In this document: positions 40,173 through 48,301 of the stretch, piece by piece | Numbering within the stretch: position 1 is the stretch's first letter | How the letters are laid out: the number at the start of each line of letters is the position of its first letter | DNA from: Virgisporangium ochraceum | GTDB taxonomy: Bacteria; Actinomycetota; Actinomycetes; Mycobacteriales; Micromonosporaceae | Assembly (NCBI RefSeq): GCF_016863655.1 | Contig: NZ_BOPH01000082.1 | Coordinates: 124,001 to 188,000, forward strand | Reading direction: 5' to 3' | DNA: 64,000 nucleotides | Program-made: the position numbers and the translations under genes | The notes under the pieces: generated by a model | Database searches by the model: none | The model's input: the letters and a program-made list of their open reading frames with translations, nothing else | Told to the model about the DNA's origin: nothing

Positions 40173-40806
40173 GTCCGCTCCTCGGGGTGTGTCGTAGCGC
40201 GGCGACCGTCCGCTCGATGCTGTCGGGACCGTCGACGGGATGGATCGGCACCGTGCCGATCTCCTCGACCATCAGCCGGCGCAGGTCGATCTGGAACCTG
40301 CGGAAGCCCTCCCACGTGGGAACGGCGCCGTAGTGCTCGAACGCGTTGAGGCGGGCGCCGTTGTCGCTGCGGCGCCAGGCGGTCGCCGGGTCGACGTCGA
40401 GGTAGATGACCCGTGACGGTTCCGGAAACGAGCGCCACCACGCGAACATGCGGTCGTTCACCAGCCCGGTCAGCCGGCACTTGGCGAGAATCTTGTAGTA
40501 GTAGGAGTCCACGACCACGGGGCCGCCCCGTCCCGTGTCCAGCGCCTGGTCGCGCAGGTAGACGACGGACGTCTGCAACAGCGTCAGCACGAAGTCCCGC
40601 GAGTAGGCGGTGTCGACACCGGGCATCGCGCGGGTGACGAAGCCGTCGCGGAGGTCGTCGACGAGTGAGCATTCGGGCCGCACGAAGCCGGGATCGTAGG
40701 ACACGCACCGCACGCCGCGCGCCGCCAACGCGGAGATCAGTGTGGACTTGCCGGCGTAGTCGGGCCCGAGCACGACCGAGAACCCGGTGACCGGCTCGTT
40801 GCGCAT
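40150..40806 (-). CDS. Thymidylate-kinase-like P-loop protein, first gene of operon
   Basis: This 218-residue P-loop kinase has Walker A GPDYAGKST (residues 14-22, in VVLGPDYAGKSTL), a middle strand VVVDSYYYKILAKCRL in the position of the DRY/DRW motif, and VIYLDVDPATAWRRSDNG, equivalent to the thymidylate kinase lid that follows. It lacks the full dTMP-binding pattern, so the phosphate acceptor is likely different from dTMP. It is the first gene of the GH3 operon and overlaps the GH3 gene by 23 bases. Confidence 0.75.
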   Translation of the reverse strand: MRNEPVTGFSVVLGPDYAGKSTLISALAARGVRCVSYDPGFVRPECSLVDDLRDGFVTRAMPGVDTAYSRDFVLTLLQTSVVYLRDQALDTGRGGPVVVDSYYYKILAKCRLTGLVNDRMFAWWRSFPEPSRVIYLDVDPATAWRRSDNGARLNAFEHYGAVPTWEGFRRFQIDLRRLMVEEIGTVPIHPVDGPDSIERTVAALRHTPRSGHAGRVDR

Positions 40807-41114
40807 GGGGACCTCCCCTCGGATGTGACCTGATGGACCGGCGCGGACGCCGGACGACCCACCGCCCGGCGCCGGGCAGTGGCAAGTCTTGGGGGTTCGC
40901 CGCCGTGACGAAAACCCCTATTCACCTGGCCCGGAGCGGCGTCGTCCGGCGTGAGCGGGACGTCAGTGGGGCGCGAGCGGACGCACCTATGCTGCGCGGG
41001 TCGGACCTGCCAGGAGCCGCCACGGGCCCCGCGCATCGGCATGGTCGAACGGGGGATGCCGGTGCGCGCGGTCCGGCAGTACGACACGTCGACGACGAAG
41101 GCACGGGGTCGGCT
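40807..41114. other. Intergenic region upstream of the GH3 operon
   Basis: This 308-base stretch lies between the divergent kinase and SMI1-like genes. It must hold their promoters, but I see no clear hexamer pair, repeat or RNA structure. Confidence 0.4.
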
Positions 41115-42122
41115 GTGAACAGTTCAGGTGGAGACGACGCGTTGCGGGCCGCGGCCCGTCTCCTCGTCGACAACGGCCCGGCGGGCTGGCGTACGGCCAC
41201 GCTGTCGGTCGACCTCGTCGCGCGCGGCCATGGCGGCGAGGGTGTGCGGTACCGCACCGCCGACGGCAACGGCGTCCACGTCCCCGCGATGAGTCACACC
41301 GCGATCGCCGTCCCGATGGTCGAGCTGTTCGGCCGCCTGGTCGAGGGAACCCGGATCCGGCAGGTCGCGGTGGACCTGACGGTCGACTCCGACGGTGCGT
41401 TCGACGCGGTCGCCCGGTTCGGTCTACGCCAGGCGGGTGCCGGCGGCTCCTACACCGTCGTGCTGCGCGACGACCTGCCGCCACCGAGGAGCGGATAGCG
41501 GCGGCGGAGGCCACGCTGGGCCACCGGTTCCCGCCGGACCTGCGCGCGCTGTACGCGGTCTCCGACGGCGGCGGCACCATCGACGGCTGGGGCCTGTACC
41601 CGCTCGCGGAGGTGACCGGCATGTACGGGATCACCTCGGTTCCGGCCGGGCGGTCGTGGCCGGGCGCGTGGACCCGGGTCGTTCTCGACGCCGACCCGGC
41701 CGGCACGGTGCGCCGGGCGAGCGGGCACCCCGGATGGATCCCGATCGCCGACGACAGCGGCGGCAACTTTCCTCGCCGTCGACCTCGCACCGGCCCGTCA
41801 CGGCCGGCCCGGACAGGTCATCAACGTGGGCGTCGACTGGGAGACACGGCCCGGGTACGTCGCCGAGTCGGTCACCGCCGCGGACCTGGAACCGTTGCGG
41901 GACCTGCCGTTGGAGCACCTGACAGCGAACTCGGCGTCGGACCTGGCCCCGCTGTCGGGCCACCGGACCCTGCGCTCGCTGAGCCTGACCCGGGGTGCCG
42001 CGCCGGCCGACCTGACGCCGCTGCGCACCGTCGCCCACCTGCACGGCCTGTCGCTCACCGACGCCGATCCCGCGGAGACGGCCAGTTGCACCAGGTCCGC
42101 CCGGGGCCGCCTGGGTCGGTAG
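41115..42122 (+). pseudogene. SMI1/KNR4-type protein gene interrupted by two frameshifts
   Basis: Three consecutive segments encode one protein in two frames. GTG 41115 opens an N-terminal domain (LRAAARLLVDNGPAGWRTAT to SYTVVLRDDLP) that runs to a stop at 41498. A missing base near 41480 moves the SMI1/KNR4 domain (TEERIAAAEATLGHRFPPDL, then LYAVSDGGG, HPGWIPIADDSGGNF) to another frame. An extra T near 41770 returns it to the first frame, where LAVDLAPARHGRPGQVINVG leads into short leucine-rich repeats and an abnormal tail. The shifts are -1 and +1, so the net frame is unchanged, but an in-frame stop at 41496 lies between them. It is either a pseudogene or a sequencing artefact. SMI1 proteins are often immunity proteins of toxin systems. 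Confidence 0.7.
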
Positions 42123-42157
42123 CGACCCGGACCGGTGAGCGGTACGCCGGTGGGGCG

Positions 42158-42919
42158 TCAGCGCGTGGCGAGGTGGACGGTGGCGCCGCGGTCGACGACG
42201 ATGCCGCCGGACCGGTGCATGCGTTCCAGCTCGGCGAGTGCCCGCCGCTGGAACTCGGCCGCGTCCGACGGGCCGAGCGCCTCGACGCGGGAGGCGAATC
42301 CGTGTGACATCTCGAAGTCCCAGCAGGCCTGCGGGTCGGCGACGGGCAGGTGGACCGCGAGGGCGGCGGTGCGGACGTCGACGAAGCCGGCCCGGCGCAT
42401 GTCCAGCGGGACGTCGGGAGGGTCCGGCCACGGGCGTTGCGCGGCGCGCGGTGCGAACTCGTCCCAGATCGAGTTGAAGGTGTCCCAGCGGCCGCCGTCC
42501 TCGCACGGGCCCGGCGTGGTCAGGGCGACGGTGCCGCCCGGCCGCAGGACGCGGTGCAGTTCGGCGAGCACCCGCACCGGTTCGGCGACCAGGTGGATGA
42601 CGAAGCCGCCGGTCGCTACGTCGTAGGTGCCGTCGGGCAGGTCGAGCTGGTGGATGTCCATCTGCCGGGCGTCGATCCCCGGGTGGGCGGCGGCCAGCCG
42701 CGACACCATCCGGGGAGCGGCATCGACCGCGGTGACGACGCATCCGCGGGCCGCGGCGGCCACGGCGATCGCGCCCCGGCCGCTGCCGATGTCCAGCAAC
42801 CGGCTACCCGGTGCGGGGTCGAGGAGGTCGAGCAGGTGCGCGCCGAACTCCGCGAAGAAGGGGATGACCTCGTCGTAGCGGTCTGCGAGCCGGTCGAACA
42901 GCGTCCACGTTTCGGTCAT
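42158..42919 (-). CDS. Class I SAM-dependent methyltransferase
   Basis: This 253-residue enzyme has motif I LLDIGSGRGAIAVAAAARG, acidic VTAVDAAPRM, the middle YDVATGGFVIHLVAEP and the post-motif LRPGGTVALTTPG. The substrate is unknown. It stands alone, convergent with the SMI1-like pseudogene (35 bases between). Confidence 0.85.
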   Translation of the reverse strand: MTETWTLFDRLADRYDEVIPFFAEFGAHLLDLLDPAPGSRLLDIGSGRGAIAVAAAARGCVVTAVDAAPRMVSRLAAAHPGIDARQMDIHQLDLPDGTYDVATGGFVIHLVAEPVRVLAELHRVLRPGGTVALTTPGPCEDGGRWDTFNSIWDEFAPRAAQRPWPDPPDVPLDMRRAGFVDVRTAALAVHLPVADPQACWDFEMSHGFASRVEALGPSDAAEFQRRALAELERMHRSGGIVVDRGATVHLATR

Positions 42920-42986
42920 GCCGTGACGATGGTCCGTGGTCCACGGACGGGCAAGCGAGTTTGCGGCGTGCGACCACGCGGGCCCG

Positions 42987-44144
42987 TTACTCCGAGAGGA
43001 TCGCGATCGCCGACCGGTCGCTGATGGGGCTGTCGACGGAGTCCGCGGTCAGGACCACGGGACAGACCCCCGCGAAGGTGCCGATGCCGAGACCGTCGGC
43101 GTCATCGACGATCTCGGTGGTGTCGACCGAGATGGTCATCGACGTGCCGTCGGCGTTCGGCTCGCCGGGGCTGACCGTGTCGCCGCACACGGTGGCCGTG
43201 GTGCCGGCGGCGAAGCCCGTGCCGATGAGCGTCACGGTGGCGGTGGAGCCGGCCCTGACGTAACCGGGGCTGACGCCCGTGACGACGGGCGCCGCGACGA
43301 TGGTGAGCCCGGTGTCGGCGGCCGTGAACGTCTGGCTGATGCCGTTCTGCGTGATCGTGATCGACGGGTCGGCGGACGCCGTCAGATCCGCCGCCGTCCG
43401 GAAGCTCAGCGTGTTGCCCTTGTCGTCGTCCGAGGCGGGGCCGGTGAGCGGGGTGGTGGGGTCCGCCCTGCTCCACGCCGTGACCTCGGTGGCGGCTTCT
43501 CCGCCGACCGTCACCGCCAGTCCGGCGTCGGCTCCGCCGCTGAACGCGAAGGTGTGGGCGGCGGTGATCCGCACCCGCTGGTCGCCGGTCGACAGCAGGC
43601 GGGTGACGCGGCTGCCGGCCGGCAGGGCCGCGCTGTTCTCGGTAAAGACCGGGTTGGTGTGCGCGGCGGCGATCGCGGGCGGTTCGACGAAGACCAGGCC
43701 GCTGCCGGTCTTCGCCCAGGTGTCGCTGCCGCCGTTCGCGAAGGTGATCGTGACCGTCTCGCCGACGGTCGGGTCCGCGGTGGGCGCGCATCCGTCGAGG
43801 GAGTCGTCGACCGCGTTGTCCGGTGTCGTCAGGAGGACCAGCGAGGTGCCGGGGATGAGGAACGGCTCCAGGTCCCGGCACCGGTCGGCGCCGAGATCGA
43901 CCGCCTCGATCAGGTCCTGGCCGAGGGTGATCCCGGCCGGCGCCGTCAACTCCAGCAGGATGGCGAGGTTCGGCGTGTTCGCGGCCACCGCGCCGGAGAC
44001 CGGCGACGAGACGACGATGTCGCCCCCGGTGATCACGCCGGCGGAGGTCGGGAACGCGGGCACGAGCGCGACGACCGACAGGACCGACGCGACGGTCGCG
44101 CCGACGACGGGGCGGGAGTTCCGCCACGAACGGACGAAAGGCAT
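42987..44144 (-). CDS. Secreted IPT/TIG-domain protein
   Basis: This 385-residue protein begins with a basic Sec signal peptide (residues 1-36, cleavage near TSAG). The mature part is acidic, Thr/Ala-rich and all-beta, with ALGVTVGGEAATEV-like strands and a late APVVTGVSPGYVRAGSTATV TIG/IPT module (about residues 292-370, ending CPVVLTADSV). TIG domains occur in surface and exported binding proteins. No sorting signal or lipobox is visible. No partner is obvious. Confidence 0.7.
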   Translation of the reverse strand: MPFVRSWRNSRPVVGATVASVLSVVALVPAFPTSAGVITGGDIVVSSPVSGAVAANTPNLAILLELTAPAGITLGQDLIEAVDLGADRCRDLEPFLIPGTSLVLLTTPDNAVDDSLDGCAPTADPTVGETVTITFANGGSDTWAKTGSGLVFVEPPAIAAAHTNPVFTENSAALPAGSRVTRLLSTGDQRVRITAAHTFAFSGGADAGLAVTVGGEAATEVTAWSRADPTTPLTGPASDDDKGNTLSFRTAADLTASADPSITITQNGISQTFTAADTGLTIVAAPVVTGVSPGYVRAGSTATVTLIGTGFAAGTTATVCGDTVSPGEPNADGTSMTISVDTTEIVDDADGLGIGTFAGVCPVVLTADSVDSPISDRSAIAILSE

Positions 44145-44370
44145 TCGGGCGGGGTCCTCTCAGCTGCTCCGGTGCCCGCGTCGGCAACCACCCTGACCAC
44201 GAGTGGTGACTAAAAGTAGCATTCCGGTTCCCAAAAGTTACCGAAAGTCCGACCTCCGATCGTCGACGCCCGCCGGCCCCGCTGACCGGACGGTCGGCTT
44301 CCGGACATGATCGCGATCGTCGTGGTGCGATCCTGATTCGTCGCAGCCTCGGTCACTGGCGGGAGCACGG

Positions 44371-45063
44371 ATGAAGCGGGTCCATCGGGAGATCGTCGCG
44401 CTGGTGGTCGGCCTGACCGGCATCGGGCTGGCGGCCGTCGGGTTCAACGCCGTGCTCGAGATCGGCACCTGCTCGTCGGGCGGGCCGTACGTCTCCGCCC
44501 GACCCTGTCCGGACAACGCGTCGTCGGTGTTCTGGACGACGTTCGGGGGAGCGCTCCTGTGGGCCGTCGGCATGCTCGTGAGTACGCGGATCTTCGTGCC
44601 CGGCGCCGGACTGATCCTGTGGGTGGTGGGTTTCGCCGGCGGCGGTGCCGCCACCCTCGTCAAGGTGCGGTCCGACTCCACGATCGGTGGCGACGCCAGG
44701 CTCGGCGGCACCATCATGGCCGTGACGTTCCTGCTCAACGGTCTGGTGGTGGCCGCCATCGGGATCTTCCAGCTGGTCCGCCGGCGCACCCATGGTCAGG
44801 GCCAGCGGCACCGGGACCGGCGCGCCGGCGCGGCCGCCACGCGCCGCGGCCGGTCCCCTTTCTACGATCTCGAGAACCTGCGCAGCACCGGTGCGCTGAC
44901 CCGCGAGGAGTTCACGCTGCTCCGCGCGGATCTGGAGAACGCCGGCCCGGGCGAGGAGGGCCTCGACCGGATCGAACGGATCCGCAGGATCGCGCAGCGC
45001 CGCGACTCGGGCGCGTTGAGCACCGGCGAGTTCGAGCGGCAGAAGCGCAGCATCCTGCGCTAG
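44371..45063 (+). CDS. Four-helix membrane protein with C-terminal SHOCT-like motifs
   Basis: This 230-residue protein has four hydrophobic segments (about residues 9-30, 54-71, 75-97 and 114-136), a basic linker and then two SHOCT-like modules: LENLRSTGALTREEFTLLRA and RRIAQRRDSGALSTGEFERQ. SHOCT is a short C-terminal oligomerisation motif found in many membrane proteins of unknown function. It shares its CTAG stop with the convergent MMPL gene. Confidence 0.8.
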   Translation: MKRVHREIVALVVGLTGIGLAAVGFNAVLEIGTCSSGGPYVSARPCPDNASSVFWTTFGGALLWAVGMLVSTRIFVPGAGLILWVVGFAGGGAATLVKVRSDSTIGGDARLGGTIMAVTFLLNGLVVAAIGIFQLVRRRTHGQGQRHRDRRAGAAATRRGRSPFYDLENLRSTGALTREEFTLLRADLENAGPGEEGLDRIERIRRIAQRRDSGALSTGEFERQKRSILR

Positions 45064-47189
45064 CCGACCGGCGGAACCCGACCGCCGCGGCCGGGATGCC
45101 ACCAGTTCGCCCGGCCCAGCAGCGCCATGGTGGCCGGCACCAGGAACCCGCGCACGACGGTGGCGTCGACGGCGATCGCGACCGCCATGCCGAGCCCGAA
45201 CATCTTGATGACCGGGTCGTCGTGCAGCACGAAGCTGGCGAACACCACGACCATGATGAACGCCGCCGAGGTGATCACCCGCCCGGTGGCGGCCAGTCCG
45301 GTGCGCACGGCCGTCCGGTTGTCCGCCCCCCGCTGCCAGGCCTCCCGCACGGCGGTCAGCAGGAAGACCTCGTAGTCCATCGACAGGCCGAACAGCAGCG
45401 CGAACAGCATCATCGGCACGTAGCTCTCGATGGGGACCGGCCCGTCGAGCCCGATGAGCGGCGCGCCCCAGCCCCAGCCGAACACGGCGGTCAACGCCCC
45501 GTAGGCCGCGCCGATCGACACGAGGTTCATCACGGCGGCCTTGACCGCCACGACCGGTGCCCGGAACGCCAGGTACAGCAGGACCGTCGACAGCCCCACG
45601 ACGAGCGCGATGACGGACGGCATCCGGTCGACGATCCGGTCCGTCAGGTCGGCCTTCGTCGCCACGACGCCGCCGACGTGGACGGTCAGCCCGCCGGGCC
45701 GCGCGTCGCGGACCGTGGCCACCAGGTCGGCGGTCGCTGGGTCGCTGGGGGCCGTGTCGGGGGTGACCCGCACCATCGCGATCGCGCCGTCCGGCGACGG
45801 GCGCGCCGGGGCCACCGACGCGACACCGGGCAGCGCGGCGAGACCGTCACGCACGGCCGCGAGCCGCGGGTCCGCCGGGCCGGCCGCCGGCGGATCGAGC
45901 GGCACCACGACGGTCAGCGGCCCATTGACACCCGGGCCGAATCCGGCGGCCAGCAGGTCGAAGCTCTGCCGGCTGGCACTGCCCGCCGGGGCGTCGCCGC
46001 CGTCGGTCTGACCGGGCCGCAGGCCCAGCGCGGGCGCGGCGAGCAGGCCGAGCAGCAGCGTCGCGGCGGTCGCGTACCGCCACGGGTGAGCGGTGACCCG
46101 ATCGGCCCGCCGGCTCCAGGCCGATCCGTCGTGGACGGCCGCGACCCGCCGGACCCGCCACGTGTCGATCCGGGCACCCAGCAGTGCCAGCAGGGCCGGC
46201 AGCAGCGTGACGGAGCCGGCCACGGCGACGACCACGGTCAGACCGGTGCTCCAGGCGAGCGTGGTGAGGATCGGCACGCCGGCGACGGCCAACCCGCCGA
46301 GGGCGATGACGACGGTGCCGCCGGCGAAGACGACGGCGCTGCCCGATCCGGCCATGCTCTGTTCGACCGCGGCGACCACCGGAAGCCCGCCGGCGAGCAG
46401 TTCGCGGTGGCGGGTGACGACGAACAGGGCGTAGTCGATGCCGACGCCGAGCCCGATCATCGTGGCGAGCGTCGCCGCCACCCCGGGCACGCCGGCCAGG
46501 TGCCCGGCCAGCCCGACGGTGCCGACGGCGCAGGCGAGCGTCAGCAGAGCGGTCACGATCGGCAGCCCGGCCGCGACGATCCCGCCGAACGCCAGGACCA
46601 GCACCACCGCGGCCACCAGCAGGCCGACGACCTCACTGACGCGGCTGTCGCCGCGGTCGGCGGCCGCGGCCAGGGCTCCACCGAGGGTGGTGTCCATGCC
46701 GGCGGCACGGGCCGGGTCGGCCGCCGTGTCGACCTGCCGCGCGAGACGTCGGTCGACCTCGCGCGGGCTGAGGTCGAGGTCCACGGTGAGATAGCCGGTG
46801 CGCCCGTCGCCGCTGAGCGTGCCCTGCTCCGCCGACGGCGGCGTGACGGCCGTGACGTGTGGCAGGTCCGCGATCGCGGCGGCCACCTCGTCGACGGTCG
46901 CCCGCGCGGACGCGTCGTCGAGGCGGCCCCGCGGGGTGTGGAGGACGACCTGGCCGCTGGCTCCGTCGTCGCCGGGCAGGTGGGTGTCGACGAGGTCGCG
47001 GGCGACCTGCGCGTCGCTGCCGGGCAGGGCCACCTCGTTGTCGACCGGCCTGCCGTAGGCGAGCACGGCGGTGACGACCGCGGCGGCCAGCAGCAGCCAC
47101 GCGGTCACGACGGAACGCGGCCGGGCGGCGCAGGCACGCCCGACGCGGCCGAGGACGCGGTGGACGACGCCGTCGTGACGTGCACTCAT
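45060..47189 (-). CDS. MMPL/RND-family lipid transporter
   Basis: This 709-residue protein has the MMPL layout: an N-terminal helix, a periplasmic porter domain (about residues 45-175), five helices (180-370), a second periplasmic domain (425-530) and a second helix bundle. Typical motifs include GVGIDYALFVVTRHRE and FGLSMDYEVFLLTAVRE, with the Asp-Tyr pairs used in proton relay. MMPL proteins export lipids and glycolipids to the actinobacterial envelope. It overlaps the LmeA-like gene by 4 bases, suggesting functional coupling. Confidence 0.9.
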   Translation of the reverse strand: MSARHDGVVHRVLGRVGRACAARPRSVVTAWLLLAAAVVTAVLAYGRPVDNEVALPGSDAQVARDLVDTHLPGDDGASGQVVLHTPRGRLDDASARATVDEVAAAIADLPHVTAVTPPSAEQGTLSGDGRTGYLTVDLDLSPREVDRRLARQVDTAADPARAAGMDTTLGGALAAAADRGDSRVSEVVGLLVAAVVLVLAFGGIVAAGLPIVTALLTLACAVGTVGLAGHLAGVPGVAATLATMIGLGVGIDYALFVVTRHRELLAGGLPVVAAVEQSMAGSGSAVVFAGGTVVIALGGLAVAGVPILTTLAWSTGLTVVVAVAGSVTLLPALLALLGARIDTWRVRRVAAVHDGSAWSRRADRVTAHPWRYATAATLLLGLLAAPALGLRPGQTDGGDAPAGSASRQSFDLLAAGFGPGVNGPLTVVVPLDPPAAGPADPRLAAVRDGLAALPGVASVAPARPSPDGAIAMVRVTPDTAPSDPATADLVATVRDARPGGLTVHVGGVVATKADLTDRIVDRMPSVIALVVGLSTVLLYLAFRAPVVAVKAAVMNLVSIGAAYGALTAVFGWGWGAPLIGLDGPVPIESYVPMMLFALLFGLSMDYEVFLLTAVREAWQRGADNRTAVRTGLAATGRVITSAAFIMVVVFASFVLHDDPVIKMFGLGMAVAIAVDATVVRGFLVPATMALLGRANWWHPGRGGRVPPVG

Positions 47190-47950
47190 CGCCGGCCTCC
47201 ACAGTGGACGCCGCCGCGACCGGATCCGGTGGCGCCGGTGCTGAGGTCGTGCCCGTCGACGGTGATCCGCAGGCCGTCGTCGACGACCTCCACCGACCGG
47301 TAGGTGAGTCCCTCGGCCAGGGAGGGCAGCGCTCTCGACGGCAGCCTGTCCAGCCCGACGCGGGCGAGCAGCCGTTCGGCGGGCCGCTGGATGCCCAGCA
47401 CCTCCACGGTTTCCGGCTGGATGGTCAGCGTGCCGTCCGTCAGCCGGGGCAGAGCCAGGATCGTGACCGGCTGCCGCTGCCCGGCCAGCGCCAGCTCGGT
47501 GGTGATGGCCAACCGGTCGCCGCGGGCGCTGTAACGCACCGGCCGTTCACCCAGCGAGGTGGGCAGGCTGTCGAACCCGGCGGTCGCGGCGACCGCGAGC
47601 TCACCGACGCTGGTCCGGCCGTCACCGGTGCGCAGGTCCCGCAGCACCGCCTCCACGCGGGCGACACGCAGGCCGCCGCGGCTGATGTCGGTGGCGGTCA
47701 CGACGATCTCGCGGTACCGGCCGGCGGCCGCCTGCGCCAGGAACGGGAAGCCACGCACGTCCACCCGCGCGGGAGCGGAGAGGTCGGCGAGGCACGCCAG
47801 CCGGGTCTCCAACCGGCCGGCCGCCATCCGGGCGGCGATCCGGTCGGCCGCGACGGCGGCGGTCAGGACGAGCACGACGGTCGCGATGGCGATCCGCGCC
47901 CGTCGCGATCGTGGGCGCGCGGCGGGCGTTCGCTTGGATGATCTGGGCAT
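47186..47950 (-). CDS. DUF2993/LmeA-family secreted protein
   Basis: This 254-residue protein has a basic N-terminus and one membrane anchor or signal peptide (about residues 20-40), then a DUF2993 fold (ARVDVRGFPFLAQAAAGRYR, ITTELALAGQRQPVTILALP, ETVEVLG, SLAEGLTYRSVEVVDDGLRI). The mycobacterial member LmeA binds phosphoinositide lipids in lipomannan synthesis. Pairing with an MMPL transporter suggests a lipid carrier in the same path. ATG 47950 is used; the longer frame upstream is shadow sequence. Confidence 0.87.
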   Translation of the reverse strand: MPRSSKRTPAARPRSRRARIAIATVVLVLTAAVAADRIAARMAAGRLETRLACLADLSAPARVDVRGFPFLAQAAAGRYREIVVTATDISRGGLRVARVEAVLRDLRTGDGRTSVGELAVAATAGFDSLPTSLGERPVRYSARGDRLAITTELALAGQRQPVTILALPRLTDGTLTIQPETVEVLGIQRPAERLLARVGLDRLPSRALPSLAEGLTYRSVEVVDDGLRITVDGHDLSTGATGSGRGGVHCGGRR

Positions 47951-48301
47951 CGGGACACTGCACCAGCCGCGTCTGCGAGCGGGACGCGACGCGGATGGGA
48001 AGACGATGAGAACCGGCGCCCGCGCAGGCGTCCGGACCAGACTCCTCCGGATGTCAGAAGTGTGCCACGTTCGCCGGACCCGTTCGGTTGATGGCAGAAC
48101 TCTGACATCCACGCTCCGCAAGTTTCGCTGTGTTTCCAGGGCTTACGGGACTCTGCTGGGTGTCGGTTACATAGTTGGAACGGTCGAGAAATGTCAGAGC
48201 AATGACGCACGATCAATCTGCTCTCACCTGTAGCAGCCATGAACATTCGCAGTGCCGCGACCCTGACGTCACCTCTTCCTTTCCAGGATCGGAGTTGCCA
48301 T
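47951..48301. other. Regulatory gap upstream of urtA
   Basis: This 351-base gap lies between the minus-strand LmeA-like gene and urtA. It contains the long inverted repeat GGATGTCAGA (48049-48058) / TCTGACATCC (48101-48110), a further ATGTCAG copy near 48190 and the GlnR-like box at 48166-48181. I see no ORF. Confidence 0.55.
48166..48181 (+). promoter_or_regulatory. GlnR-like nitrogen-control box upstream of urtA
   Basis: GTTAC-N6-GGAAC matches the actinobacterial GlnR half-site gTnAC-n6-GaAAC with one change in the second half. It is 120 bases before the urtA start, a normal place for GlnR activation of urea and ammonium uptake genes. A nearby GTTTC-N5-GTTTC at 48122-48136, read on the minus strand as GAAAC copies, may extend the site. 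Confidence 0.5.

Noticed and set aside
44559-47303. Long plus-strand open frame opposite the MMPL gene
   Set aside because: The translation is Arg/Gly/His-rich low complexity and the MMPL gene on the other strand is clear.
47951-48301. Riboswitch ahead of urtA
   Set aside because: I found no guanidine, glutamine or other riboswitch core; the repeats look like DNA operators.
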